Origin: Diospyros lotus
Taxonomy: Eukaryota > Streptophyta > Magnoliopsida > Ericales > Ebenaceae
Reading direction: 5' to 3'
Length of the DNA: 64,000 nucleotides
Assembly: GCF_014633365.1 (NCBI RefSeq)
Contig: NC_068347.1
Location: 30,794,116-30,858,115, forward strand
Within the stretch, counting starts at the first letter, position 1, and each line of letters starts with the position of its first letter. Shown here piece after piece: positions 21,300 through 32,881 of the stretch. The notes under the pieces are model-generated. The model searched no databases. It saw only the letters and a program-made list of their open reading frames with translations, and was not told where the DNA came from. A program made the translations under genes and the position numbers.

Positions 21300-24200
21300 A
21301 ATTGAAGGCAAGGGTGTGACTTGTATGGAAATTATTTGTCTAAATTAGTTAATGGATGATGTTTAAATTAGTCAATTTAGAGAATTTGTTAATTAATAAA
21401 TTGGCCAATTTAGTGGATTTAGTTTTAGGTTTGCTAAATAGTTGCTTAACGTTATAAATATTTTGTTAAGAAAATTTTGGATGTGTTGATGACACATCTA
21501 GCGAATCACGAGACAATGAATATTTAAAGATAAAGATTTAATATGTTTTATGTGTAAATTACTTTTATCTTGATTTATATAAGATGTTGAGATAATGCCT
21601 AATCATGAGACAGTGAATTTCTAATCGTGAGTCTCGAGATAGGGTATTTGAAGGAACTATTAGAGGCCACAAAGAACTTGAAATAGGTGAAATGGACGGG
21701 TTTGCATACACGCTACATTTTATATTTATCTATGATGACATGCTTAATAATTTAATGCATTGCATATTATCTTTACTGAATTCCAGGACTCACCTATTTA
21801 TTCCTACTAACCACACAGATGGCTTGAGATCTGATAAGAAAAATGCGGTGTATGTCGATGACCAGTTGAAGGATGAGAGTGGCAATCCATGATGGGAATG
21901 CAAGTTGAGTGGCTTGTAATTATTTCATTTAATAGTTGTCTCAAACGTCGTTTGTATTTATCAATTAGACTTGTTTTTTCTTTTTTTTTTTTTGTAATAA
22001 TGAATAATTTGTGTGAGTGAATTATAATATATTTAAATTGTAATTTATTAATTAGTTTATAAGGCACATGTTAGATTCGAGAGTCACGTGTCCTTCCACT
22101 GCTTATAATTCTTCAACCTCAAGTTCTCGATAGTTGAAGATGGTAAAACTTTGACCCCACTCAAGGTGCCTACATTATTTTATTTTCCTATTATTAAGAC
22201 ATAACTGGCCTCTAGAAAATGACCTCTTAATATAATATTGGGTTACGGTGACACTTGGGTGTGGGACTAAGACGTCACATCTTGATTTAAGATAGATAAC
22301 GTCTACAATTCACTTTTCTATTGCTTGATAATAGAGATTACTGACTAATTGTGGCTTACTATTCTTTATGAATAACTTAATAATTGTCTTTTTTTCTAAG
22401 TACTCCAACATCACCACAGATCTAAAATTGTGTCGTGGCGTAATATGAATGCATAAAAATTGGGCCGTGATAAATATATAGATGGGCTACAGAAATTGGT
22501 GCCAATCGAAGTTAGGTGCACCTAATGAAGTTGAGGTTGGCATGGACCCTCACATGTGCAACTTTGGTCTAATGGCATCCAATTCATTTTAGAAAAAGGC
22601 TACATATATATATATATATATCCCCTTGGCATTGATGAGCTTGATGGAAGAATTGGACACACCCATCCCTACTTTTTTGCTTATGTGTATAATAAAATTG
22701 CAACATTATTCTTAAATATACTTAATATTCCAAACACGTGTGAAGACCAACACTTTTAATAAGACAAACGCCCGTCGAATTGTCTAACATTTAAAAAAAT
22801 CACAATTTTGAAGTGGGTTACTAGTCAGAATTAAAAATGTTCAATGATTGAACAAGAAAACCACTGGATTTGCACTGGGGATAAGCATGGTCTTTTCTGA
22901 AGTAGACTGGTTTTAAAATTTAAAAGGCTTATAAGGAGTGGATTAGGGTATATTAATCTAACAAAGATTTTAGTGGTCAGTGAGGAGGATATGGGAGTTA
23001 GTAAAGGATTAACATTGAAGTCGATACTACTGATACGCTTTTTATAAGGATGGGGAGACATGCATGCTTCATGCCAATGCCACCATTGATAAGCTCAGTC
23101 AGAGAGCTTGAGAGGGTTGGGGTCGGATGGTCATTTCACCATCTGGGAAACTTCTTAGGGTTGGTGAGGGCATTAATTAAATAATTAGAGTTGAGTTGAG
23201 ACATTTGAGTTGAGACAGTAGAAATGGCTTTCCCCTTTTCATTGATCTGTTTCCCACTTTTCAATGGTGAATTATAATGTATATTATCTTATTTATAATT
23301 AATTAAGCTTCGAATTTTGAGATGGCCGGCCGTCGTTACGCTACGCCTCGTGTTTGTACCCTCAATTAAGCAGAGGAGATAAATTACAGGCGTAAGACTT
23401 TGTCTCATTACATAAAAAAAAATTTTAAACTTGCATCCTATCAAATTGACATTAACATAACACTCATTCTTATCAAGTGATCTATGCCTTGGGGACAAGT
23501 TTCAAGTCTTTCTTGACGAAGTTTATGCATAATTTTGCATATACTTAATGAACGTGATTTATGGATATTGTGAGCATTTAATGAGTATAATTAATACATA
23601 ATTAAAAAATATGTAACCATTACTTCTAATGTTTTACTTACTAGAAAAATAATATATGTCATAATGTTGTATGATTTATGGACTATTTATATGCGACTAA
23701 TGATTTTAATTTTCATTAGTAATTTTTTTTTAAAAAAAGTAAGCATAGTCATAGATTGAAATTAAAAAAATAAATTGAAAATTTAGGGTTGTTGATGATG
23801 GAGGGGACATAGCAATTGAGTATTGCTTAGCAGATAGGGGTCATCTTCCCTATTAAGAATAGTCTACTTATTCTCCATGCAGAGTTCATCTGCCCCTGGT
23901 CGTGCTGTAGGGCAATTTGGAAGCCCTTTTAAGTGAGCTTATGGATACACACACAACAGGGGAATAGTAATTTCAAGCTAGTTAAAAAATTTACCCACAT
24001 ATTATGTGGAGAGCCATGTCAAAAAAAAAAAAAAAAATTTGTAGTGACAAATTTGAGAACAGATGTGACAGAAAGAAATTATATTTTCTGAAGCTGTCTG
24101 AAAATAGAAAATATATTTCACAAGAAAGTACATGCACTTAAGTCAAGGAAACACAAATTAACTGCAAGATTTATTGCTATCTCCAATCTCCAAATAATTC

Positions 24201-24500
24201 AATAGTGTTGAAAATGCTTTAAGATAAATTAGGATTTTGGAGACTGTAACTACAATAATCAGTCTAGGTACTAAGCATCCAAGATTTTCACTGAGCATTT
24301 ATGGGAAGATAATCAGTCAAGAGATTCACCCAATAAATCTTTTGGATAGAGCTTGCAAAAAATCAAAACTTTGATCTCTTTTTCTTTTTAATTTTTCTAT
24401 AATATCTTCACTGTTTAAAAAAACAAGTTCCCTGAAAAGCAAGAACCCTGATTTTTTAGTAAAAAAATGGGGAAAAATCCTGCTAAAAACCTGGTCCACA
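21300..24500. other. Gene-poor spacer before the WNK gene
   Basis: AT-rich, with a (TA) tract at about 22605-22620 and several T or A runs. Short frames (21692-21892, 22831-23061 minus) carry no recognisable motif. The last few hundred bases approach the WNK promoter. Confidence 0.35.
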
Positions 24501-24882
24501 CCCCCACAATTTGTCCAATCAGAGAGGCCAGGTAGGCTCATGCCAAGCTGTGGCTGCCTGCTTTGCTGGCTTGTTTCAGTTCAGGAAGAGGGGAAAAAGA
24601 AAGGGGGATCGAGAAGAGAAGAAGAGAGTCTCACAGCTCGTGAAGAGAGAGGGAGACGTAGAAAAAGAGGAAAGAGAAAGATGTTTTGTCCTGATTTGTC
24701 TGTGGAGGGTAGGCTTGTCCAAAGCCCAGAGAAATCTGCTGCCTTGTTGTCTCTGAGTTGTTGGGGAAAACCTTGTCCTTTTTGATGGACTCTCCAAGGC
24801 CTCTCCTCCTGGCCAACAGCTTTTTAACCACATCACACATTCACTCCATTTCTTCTCTTAATTGATTGATTTTCATGAACCC

Positions 24883-24884
<2 letters not shown>

Positions 24885-24923
<39 letters not shown>
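24885..24923 (+). promoter_or_regulatory. (CT)n tract in the WNK 5' leader
   Basis: About 19 CT units roughly 65 bases upstream of the WNK start codon. Pyrimidine tracts of this kind are common in plant 5' UTRs and core promoters. No function is shown here. Confidence 0.6.
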
Positions 24924-24926
<3 letters not shown>

Positions 24927-24986
24927 AAGCATTCCAAAGTGAGGAAATTCAAGGAAAAAGTATCCAACCATTAGTAGAAACAAGGA

Positions 24987-27933
24987 ATGAATAGTGTTTC
25001 TTGCCAAGAAACAGGTTACTCTGAGTTTGTTGAAGTTGATCCTACTGGAAGATATGGAAGGGTATTCTATTCCTTGTTCTCTTTCCCCCTTTCTTTGCCC
25101 AATTCATTTCATTTAGGTTTTCATGTTTTTTTTTTTTTTTTGTGGGTTTTTCTCTTTTGTAGTATAATGAAATTCTTGGCAAAGGAGCTTCAAAGACAGT
25201 GTATGGCCCTCTTTGCTGAATACCCTTTAAAAATTTCTGCAGAATATGAGCTTTTCCTGCACTTTCATCTTTTCTCTGTTATAGTGGTAGTTTCCCTTCT
25301 CTATCTGTGCAGTTATAGAGCGTTTGATGAGTACGACGGGATTGAAGTAGCCTGGAATCAGGTGAAGCTTCATGATTTCCTGCAAAGGCCTGAAGATCTA
25401 GAGAGATTGTACTGTGAAATTCATTTGCTCAAGACCTTGAAACACAACAACATCATGAAGTTCTACACTTCCTGGGTAGATACTGCAAATAGGAACATCA
25501 ATTTTGTCACCGAGATGTTCACCTCTGGCACTCTCAGACAGTAAGAAAATCTTCTAACTCTTCAAGTTCCATAGTTTTGATGATCCGGGTTTTTGAAATT
25601 TTTTGACGTCCTGACTTGGGTATTTCCCATTTCCATATATTTGTATTCTAATTCTTCAACTTCTATGATTTTGATAATCTGGGTATTTGCAATTTGTGAT
25701 GTTCTGATTTGGGCAATTCTCATTTTCAATTATTTGGCTAGGTATAGGCTAAAACACAAGAGAGTTAACATTAGAGCAGTAAAGCACTGGTGTCGGCAGA
25801 TCTTGAATGGTCTTCTGTATCTGCATAGCCACAACCCCCCTGTAATCCACAGAGATTTGAAGTGTGACAACATTTTTATCAATGGGAACCAAGGGGAAGT
25901 CAAGATTGGGGACCTCGGCCTCGCTGCAATCCTCCGTAAATCACACGCTGCTCGCTGTGTCGGTGAGTTGGAACCACTCCACATTCCAAATACTCTTCAT
26001 GGAATGATCAACTGATCATCATAGCATAGCTATTAAAGTTACGAATTTGCTTACAAATTTTGTGTATGCATAGGGATTTTAGATTGCCTTGTGGTGATTC
26101 CTTTTGAATGGACTGTGGAATGTTTTGCTGAGTTGAGTGTTTATGTTTTGGGTATCGGTTGTTTGATCTCAGGGACACCAGAGTTCATGGCACCGGAGGT
26201 TTATGCAGAGGAATACAATGAATTAGTCGACATATACTCATTTGGGATGTGCATACTGGAAATGATCACTTTTGAGTATCCTTATAGTGAATGCACCCAC
26301 CCTGCTCAGATCTACAAGAAAGTTGTCTCTGTAGGAACCTAAAAACTCTTAATTTTACCTTTTTGTGTTCAGCTGTCTTGCCACTTATTCATTACCTTTA
26401 CATCATTTTTCCATAGGGGAGAAAACCGGATGCCTTGTACAAAGTTAGGGATCCTGAAGTACGAGAATTTGTTGAGAAATGCTTAGCATCGCTGTCTTGC
26501 AGGCTCTCGGCTGAGGAGCTTCTGAAGGATCCATTTCTACAAATTGACAATTTTGGAACTGATTTGAGGCCAATAGACTATTGCAGAGATTTCAATGAAG
26601 TAGGCTCTCTTTTAAGACAGCCTCTCTTAGTAAATCATCATAGCAACTACTCATTGATCAATACTTGCTCGAATTATCCTGGTTATGAACCTCAAAATAA
26701 TCTGGATTACTGCCAAGTTGAGTTTGAACCAAATGAAATGGATCTCTTCACGAGTCTAGTAGAGGATAAAAAGAAGGAAAATGTTGAAATTACCACCAAG
26801 GGGAAGAGAGAAGATGACGGCGTCTTCCTGAGGCTCAGGATTGCGGATAAAGAAGGTCTGATGGAATTACTCTCTCTGTCTCTCAGCACTGAAATAATCA
26901 TTAGTATTGCATGAAACCAACACACACTGTTCTTGTTGCAGGACCTGTTCGAAACATCTACTTCCATTTTGACATTGAAACTGACACGGCATTAAGTGTC
27001 GCGACTGAAATGGTAGCCGAGCTGGATATCACTGACCAGGATGTGACCAAGATAGCAGATATGATCGACAGGGAGATAGCTTCATTGGTGCCAGAGTGGA
27101 AGAGGGGACTAGGCATAGAAGAAACTCCTGGTGGAACAGGTATGAGCTATTGTCACAATTGTGCTTGTAATGGCGCTGACACGAAGAACCTGCAAGTTCT
27201 TCATTGTTCTCAAAATGGATGCACGGCTGTGCATGGCCGCTTTGAGGAGATAACATACCAGGTTGATGGTTCAGAAGAGTGTGTTACAGAAGGTGCGCCG
27301 GCAGCATCAAGCCAATCTGATGGCATACAGTACGCTGACATGTGGGCTCAACATGAAGGACCTGAAATAAGCTCAGAAGGGTCAGGGGATATCGACTCTG
27401 ACAGCGAGCACGATGAGCAGTCTGACTTAAAGGAGGACAAGCAAGTTAGCATGAACAAGACTAGTAAATCGAATGAGTTGAACAGGTCTCTCCCCTCAAA
27501 TCATGAAGTAGCTCATGCTTTTGAGGAGGATTATGAGAATGAGATAAGGAAAGAACTGAGGTGGCTCAAGGCAAAGTACCAAATACAGCTGAGAGAGCCT
27601 AGAGACCCCCAATTTGGAGTTGCAACAAAATCTTCGAGCTTAACTCTCAATTCATGCAAAGGACAACACAATAATGACATGTCATCGGTTTCAACCCCTC
27701 TAGACGAATCGAGCAGCAGAGATTTGCCGATATCTTTTGCTTCCGGGAAGCATTTCACTTCATATTTTCCCACCGGTGACGACAATAAATGTTCACACCA
27801 AAAGAGTCCTGATTTTGGGGCTGCTTCTGGCCCGGAGCAAATGGCAACTGCCAAGGGTTTCTACGCAGGAGCCTTGCTTCCAAGCTCACTTCACAGGGCA
27901 GCATCTCTTCCTGTTGATGCTGTACATTTCTAG
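24987..27933 (+). CDS. WNK (with-no-lysine) Ser/Thr protein kinase, WNK2/3-like, 7 exons
   Basis: Exons 24987-25061, 25163-25200, 25313-25540, 25742-25962, 26173-26330, 26417-26855 and 26942-27933 give 716 residues with every join in frame. Kinase domain about residues 26-283: glycine loop [10 protein letters not shown] carries the catalytic lysine, subdomain II reads EVAWNQVKL with no lysine (the WNK hallmark), then [16 protein letters not shown] and GTPEFMAPE. About residues 373-435 form the OSR1-C-like domain ([29 protein letters not shown]). The tail has a Cys/His-rich patch [10 protein letters not shown]...HCSQNGC, an acidic stretch and a coiled segment [13 protein letters not shown]. 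Plant WNKs act in ion, osmotic, flowering and circadian signalling. Neighbour identity suggests the WNK2 (At3g22420) orthologue. The ATG at 24987 puts the family sequence [12 protein letters not shown] at residue ~13, as expected. Confidence 0.93.
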
Positions 27934-28145
27934 GATTTGACTGGCAAGCTGCCTCTCTGCATTTGATGGGAAGAAGATCATGGTTATATATTACTTGTAG
28001 AAGCTCTCATATATAATATATGTGCAGTGTTTACAGCTTGTAGAGTCTCAAAAGTCCGGTGAAAATAGCCTTTTTAGTGAGGCAAAATATATGTATGTAT
28101 GTATCTGCATTGCTCCCCCTAACACTATATAGTACAAATGAGTTC

Positions 28146-28437
28146 TCTGAATCCCCTCATCTCTACTCCCACAATTAGGGTGGGCAATTTTGATTTGACC
28201 TCACATGTATTCATTTGTACAGGTTGGAGTGCATGGATCCATTCGCCATAGAGATTATCAATAAAGTTATTTTCTTGAGAGTTGCTTGTTTTCTGAATCC
28301 CCTCATCTCTACTCCCACAATTAGGGTGGGCAATTTTGATTTGACCTCACATGTATTCATTTGTACAGGTTGGAGTGCATGGATCCATTCGCCATAGAGA
28401 TTATCAATAAAGTTATTTTCTTGAGAGTTGCTTGTTT
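28146..28437. repeat. Exact 146-bp tandem duplication downstream of WNK
   Basis: Units 28146-28291 and 28292-28437 appear identical by eye over all 146 bases. Each holds one AATAAAG polyadenylation-like signal (near 28258 and 28404). It lies about 210 bp after the WNK stop codon, in or near the 3' UTR. Confidence 0.93.
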
Positions 28438-28537
28438 TCTGAACTCAGGATAAATAATCAAATCACTACAAAGTTGTACATTTGACTGAGAATCAAGCAT
28501 ACATATCATAGAAAATACAGAGTATATTACTCGGATT

Positions 28538-28688
28538 GAGGGGTGGATACACTAGTGAGCTGCTCATAAGAAAATTTATTTTTGTAATGTAAATTTGTTA
28601 ATATTTTTAGTAGTAGTCTAATCTTAATTTAGTCCAGCCCACCTTCAATTTTGCCCAGCACAGCCCATCCCGCCTGGATCCGCCCCTG
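28538..28688. mobile_element. Short hAT-type MITE, 151 bp
   Basis: Starts GAGGGGTGGATACA and ends with the complement of CAGGGGCGGATCCA, matching the CAGGGGCGGATCCA terminus common in plant hAT elements. Flanked by the 7-bp direct repeat TCGGATT (28531-28537 and 28689-28695). No coding capacity. Confidence 0.72.
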
Positions 28689-28695
28689 TCGGATT

Positions 28696-31200
28696 TAATT
28701 GGTTTATGCAACACTTGGCTTAGAACATATTGAGGAAAGAAGATATATTACTCGACAGAGATATTTGGGGGCGAGAGTTACAGACATTATAAAAAGCTGT
28801 AGGTGAGATAATATCTGAATGTTAAGTATGAAATAATGTGAGAACCATACTTAACATTAACTGGTAAGATTTACATACAAACAGACAGATAAAATGAAGT
28901 AAAAGCAGTCAAATTCTCAGCTCAGAGATAAAGTAGTAAATTCCGTGATGAAATGGAACTTCTCAGCTCATACAAAAGTGGCCTAACACGTATGCACGCT
29001 GCTTAATTGCTCTCCCTTTCCACGCAGATGGCCGAAAGGCCGCCTCCCTCTCTTCCCTTGAACCTTCCATCAATTCTTTCTTGCTTTTTGAACCATTGCT
29101 TGCTCTCTGCACACTGATACATCATCCCCACCTACAACTGACAATCCTAGTTTCCTTGTGACTTTAGGAATTGAATCATCTCTTAGTCACTGAGTATTAC
29201 TCTGCTCACCCTTGAGTTAATCTAAAGGGATAACTCAAATGTAAGAGTTTTTGAAGAAAACTCAGAGTGATCATCATTATCAATGTTTCATTATAAGTGT
29301 AAGATTGTAGAGTTTAAAATTGCCCATACCATTTGTTATATAAAGAGGGAATTAGTTTTCCAAGTTAGATTGGCGAAGGGATAATTAGTGGGTTGAATGG
29401 AAATAAATATATAAACGTAAAAATCTCATTTTGGGTTTTTTTTTTTTTTTTTAATTCAAAGAAGTCATTTTGATTTCATTTTTAAAATAAAATCAAAGGG
29501 GCCTAACTAACTTATTCTATGCTGTTGTGATCAGTTTGAAGTTTCTGCAAAATCTTCATTAGACCTAGTTTGAGATGTACAGTTGCTTCCAATTTTTCAT
29601 TTCTCATTTTAGTGATGGCCCAATAAGAAATTAGTAAGTTCGGGCCCGCCCATTTAATTTTCACAATACTTGAGCCTTGCAAGTACATGTTGGACCGTCT
29701 ATCAAATTGGACAAGCTACGAAAAGAGTTGATAAAATAAAATAAATTTATATTAAGATAATACCTTGGGTTTAATGAAATAAATTAAAAAAGTTCATTAG
29801 AAAATTCACCCTCTCATTGTGGGTTAATTAACACAAATAGAGGGTGTTATTGCTTGAACACAATAATAAATTTATTAACTGAAAATATCGTCATCAAGTT
29901 ATTTGAAATCTACAAGAAATAGAATAATCAGAGGATAGATGAAATTTTTTATGCAAACACTTCGATATTTAAGTCAGACAATAAAGACACTGAAAATTTG
30001 AAGGTCGTATTAAAATTAGTATCATATAGATACCTTTTTTAGAGTTAGGACTTTTATATTTATAGATGAATGTGAAATTTTTCAAGTTCCACTAAATGAA
30101 TGATTTTTATAGATAATGTTCATTCAAATATTTCGAATTCTACTAGGATAATGATTTTTATGAATAATGTTTATTCTTTTTACAGAATCTTCAGATGAAT
30201 TTTAGGATGTCAAAATTATCTTATTTGTGTTTTATACGAGACCTCCCTAAATAAGGGAAAAATTACAACACTAGCCCCGAGTAGGGGCCTGCGACAACAT
30301 TCAGTCGATGTCCCGATCTCCAGGAGACTATAAGGTCGTCTTGGTGATCCAGTCAGTATTCAATCTTTCAAGTGGTTTTCCAATTTATTGGCAATTTTAT
30401 ATTTTTAACTCCTTAATTAGTTTTGGGTTTTTGGGGTTTTATTGGATCAGTTTTTTATTATGATACATAGGGTAAATTAGATCACAAAATTTACTTTACC
30501 CTTTCAAGATAGTTACTTGATCCATTTCATTTAACTGAGCAACAAGGTCTTTTATATTACAAAAAGAATAATGAAATATAAAAGGATGGTATAGTTTTTA
30601 TCACTAATTTTCTATAAAAATTAATATTTAAATAACATTATTATTTTTTAATTTAATATTCTAGTATCAAAATAAATTTCTTCACCAGTTTATAGGATCA
30701 GATGGTACCCCTAAACCCAGGCCAATTTATAGAATCAGATATATATATATATATCATTTTTTTAGGCTAATCCCTGGCGTGAGTTTTTAAAATGTAAAGC
30801 AATTATACAATATTGATAAAAATGCACAAAATTCATTAAATTTTGGTTGCCAAGTTAGATATTTATGTTTTTCCCCTTTAATAGGCTTGATGAATAGTTG
30901 GTAAATAAATTTAGATATGTCTTGTTTATATTTATTAAGTACTTAATTGAATAAAAATAAATATATTTTTGAAGTTCGTTTTAGAAAATAAATGAGTTGG
31001 GCTTAGGCATAAGTCGACTCGCCTTGTTTATGTCCATGAAAAAACTCATTATCTTTGTGAGTCACCTTATTTACATTCTATTCAAATTTTGTTTTTTGTC
31101 CAATTAAGAAGGATATATGTATATTATTATACAATAATATATAATATGAACCAACAATAACTAAGCTCTAAACAAAAAATTAATAAATAAATTGTGAATA
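28696..31200. other. AT-rich spacer with possible LTR debris
   Basis: Around 30265-30345 a GC-richer stretch (CCCCGAGTAGGGGCCTGCGA, then CCCGATCTCCAGGAGAC) resembles retroelement text but cannot be delimited. A T-run lies at 29438-29452 and a (TA) tract at about 30740-30753. No gene. Confidence 0.3.
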
Positions 31201-31208
31201 CTATTTAC

Positions 31209-31978
31209 TAGGGGTGAACATTTAGTTAGTTTGGTAATGTTGAAATCAAATAGATTGAAGTTGTGTAAAAAATCAAACCAAAATTGATCAAACAAACAAA
31301 AAAATCGAACAAACTGAAAATCTAAAAAAATTGAACAAATATAAAAGTACCAAACTGAGCGAAAAAATTGAAAAAAAACCGAACAAACTCACTTATGTGA
31401 TTAGGGATGGTCATGGGTTGCTGATCGAGACAAAGAGGAAAGGGAAAAGAATAGGTAAATTGTGACTCGCGGTCGTCAGTCAAAAAAGGAAAATGATGGA
31501 TAAGTCACAATTTATTGGTTGTTAATAAGAGCAAAGAGAAGGATTGAGATTGATCAAAGACGATGAAAAGAGACTCAAATTGAGGTTTGCAGTCTTGCAA
31601 TTATGAAGGGTTGAAGGTAGAAGAATCGGTTCAATTTTTCTATTTGCGACTCGCAAGTCGTTGGTCAGAGCAAAAAGAAAAGGTTGGGATCAGTCGAAGA
31701 TGATGAAGAGAAACTCAAATTGGGAATTATAGTCTCATAATTGCAGAGAAATTGTCGAAAATGAAATGATCAGTTCAATTATTCTATTTTTCTTATTTTC
31801 TTCTTCAATAAAAGTAAAAAATGACTTCATTACCCAATTTAGGTTAGTTCGATTATTTTGATTTTTTTCAACACGAAAATAAAATCGATCAGATCCTTAG
31901 CAAAAATTAAACCAAAGTGATAATTTTAATTAGTCCGATTTGATTATTTCAATTCAAACAAAACTTTACACACTGCTA
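31209..31978. mobile_element. Non-autonomous hAT-type element, 770 bp
   Basis: Perfect 8-bp target duplication CTATTTAC at 31201-31208 and 31979-31986. Left end TAGGGGTGAACA; right end is the complement of TAGCAGTGTGTA. Inside, a unit of about 135 bp starting GAGCAAAGAGAAGG (about 31528) is repeated with divergence from about 31664 (GAGCAAAAAGAAAAGG). No transposase. Confidence 0.8.
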
Positions 31979-31986
31979 CTATTTAC

Positions 31987-32881
31987 ATAATTTGGGAGAT
32001 GAAGGAAGAAATTGAATCAGAACACAGCTATAATAAATTAGGCAAATTCAAATAGAAGGAAGCTCGCTGGGAGTCCAATCTTGACACGTACATCCCTCCC
32101 TAATTGTCTTGTCTGAAAGCCAAACAGTTTGGGCTGGCCTCGTGATTTTTGGCATTTTATAAAAGCAGTGACTAATAGTAATAAAAAAATGATGTGATTG
32201 TTAATTTGTTAAATCTTTGAAATTTATATTAATCATTTTTAGCCTAAGGCTTATATCTGATTCCATTCCATGGATTGGCCCCATCGGCGATCCCCATGCG
32301 TCCTATAGTCACCACAGAAGAATTTGGAGGGAAAATTAACAAAACCAAATTATGGAGAATTATATATATATATATATCTATGTATGTAGATGAGTACAAA
32401 AAAAATAAAATAATAAACCAAATACTAATTTGGAAATTGGAACTAAAGAAGCGAAGCGAAGCGAGATATAAAACGCAGGCCAGCTCAGATAAATCTACAG
32501 ACGGCCACATCACAGACGTAACAGAGGACCATTGCGATCCAAACCCCCCCCCACCCCAATTCTCTCTCTCTCTCTCTGACTATACTTTCTCGCCGACCTG
32601 TGATTGGATTCTTTGGCCGGAAAGTTGGGTCTTGGATTCGGAGGGTGGACGGATCGCGGAGCGTTTTTGGCGGCGAGGGAAGGGTTCGGTGTTGCAACGC
32701 TTGGACAGGTTCTGTTTTTGTTTTCTGTTGAAAAATTAGGGCTTTTGTTAATTCCGGTTCAGATCTGTAATGTTTGTCTGGGAATATAGGGTAATGGTTT
32801 TTTGATGTTCAGTTTGGGTGTGAATTTCGCGGTAATTTGATTGAATTTTTTGAGGGGGGGGGGGGGGGGTGTTTTCATGAG
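31987..32881 (+). promoter_or_regulatory. Upstream region and 5' leader of the PHD/GNAT gene
   Basis: Holds a (TA) tract (32362-32377), a CT tract (about 32561-32577) and a G-run (32857-32870) just before the start codon. TTGGACAG|GTTCTG near 32707 and TTCAG|ATCTG near 32760 could be the ends of a small 5'-UTR intron; this is inference from the splice consensus only. Confidence 0.4.

Noticed and set aside
24511..24840. Several 70-86-codon frames on both strands before the WNK start
   Set aside because: Purine-rich 5'-leader sequence with no motif; the kinase clearly starts at 24987.
32275..32739. 154-codon frame upstream of the PHD/GNAT start
   Set aside because: Contains TA and CT simple repeats and ends before the real gene; it fits promoter and 5' leader sequence.
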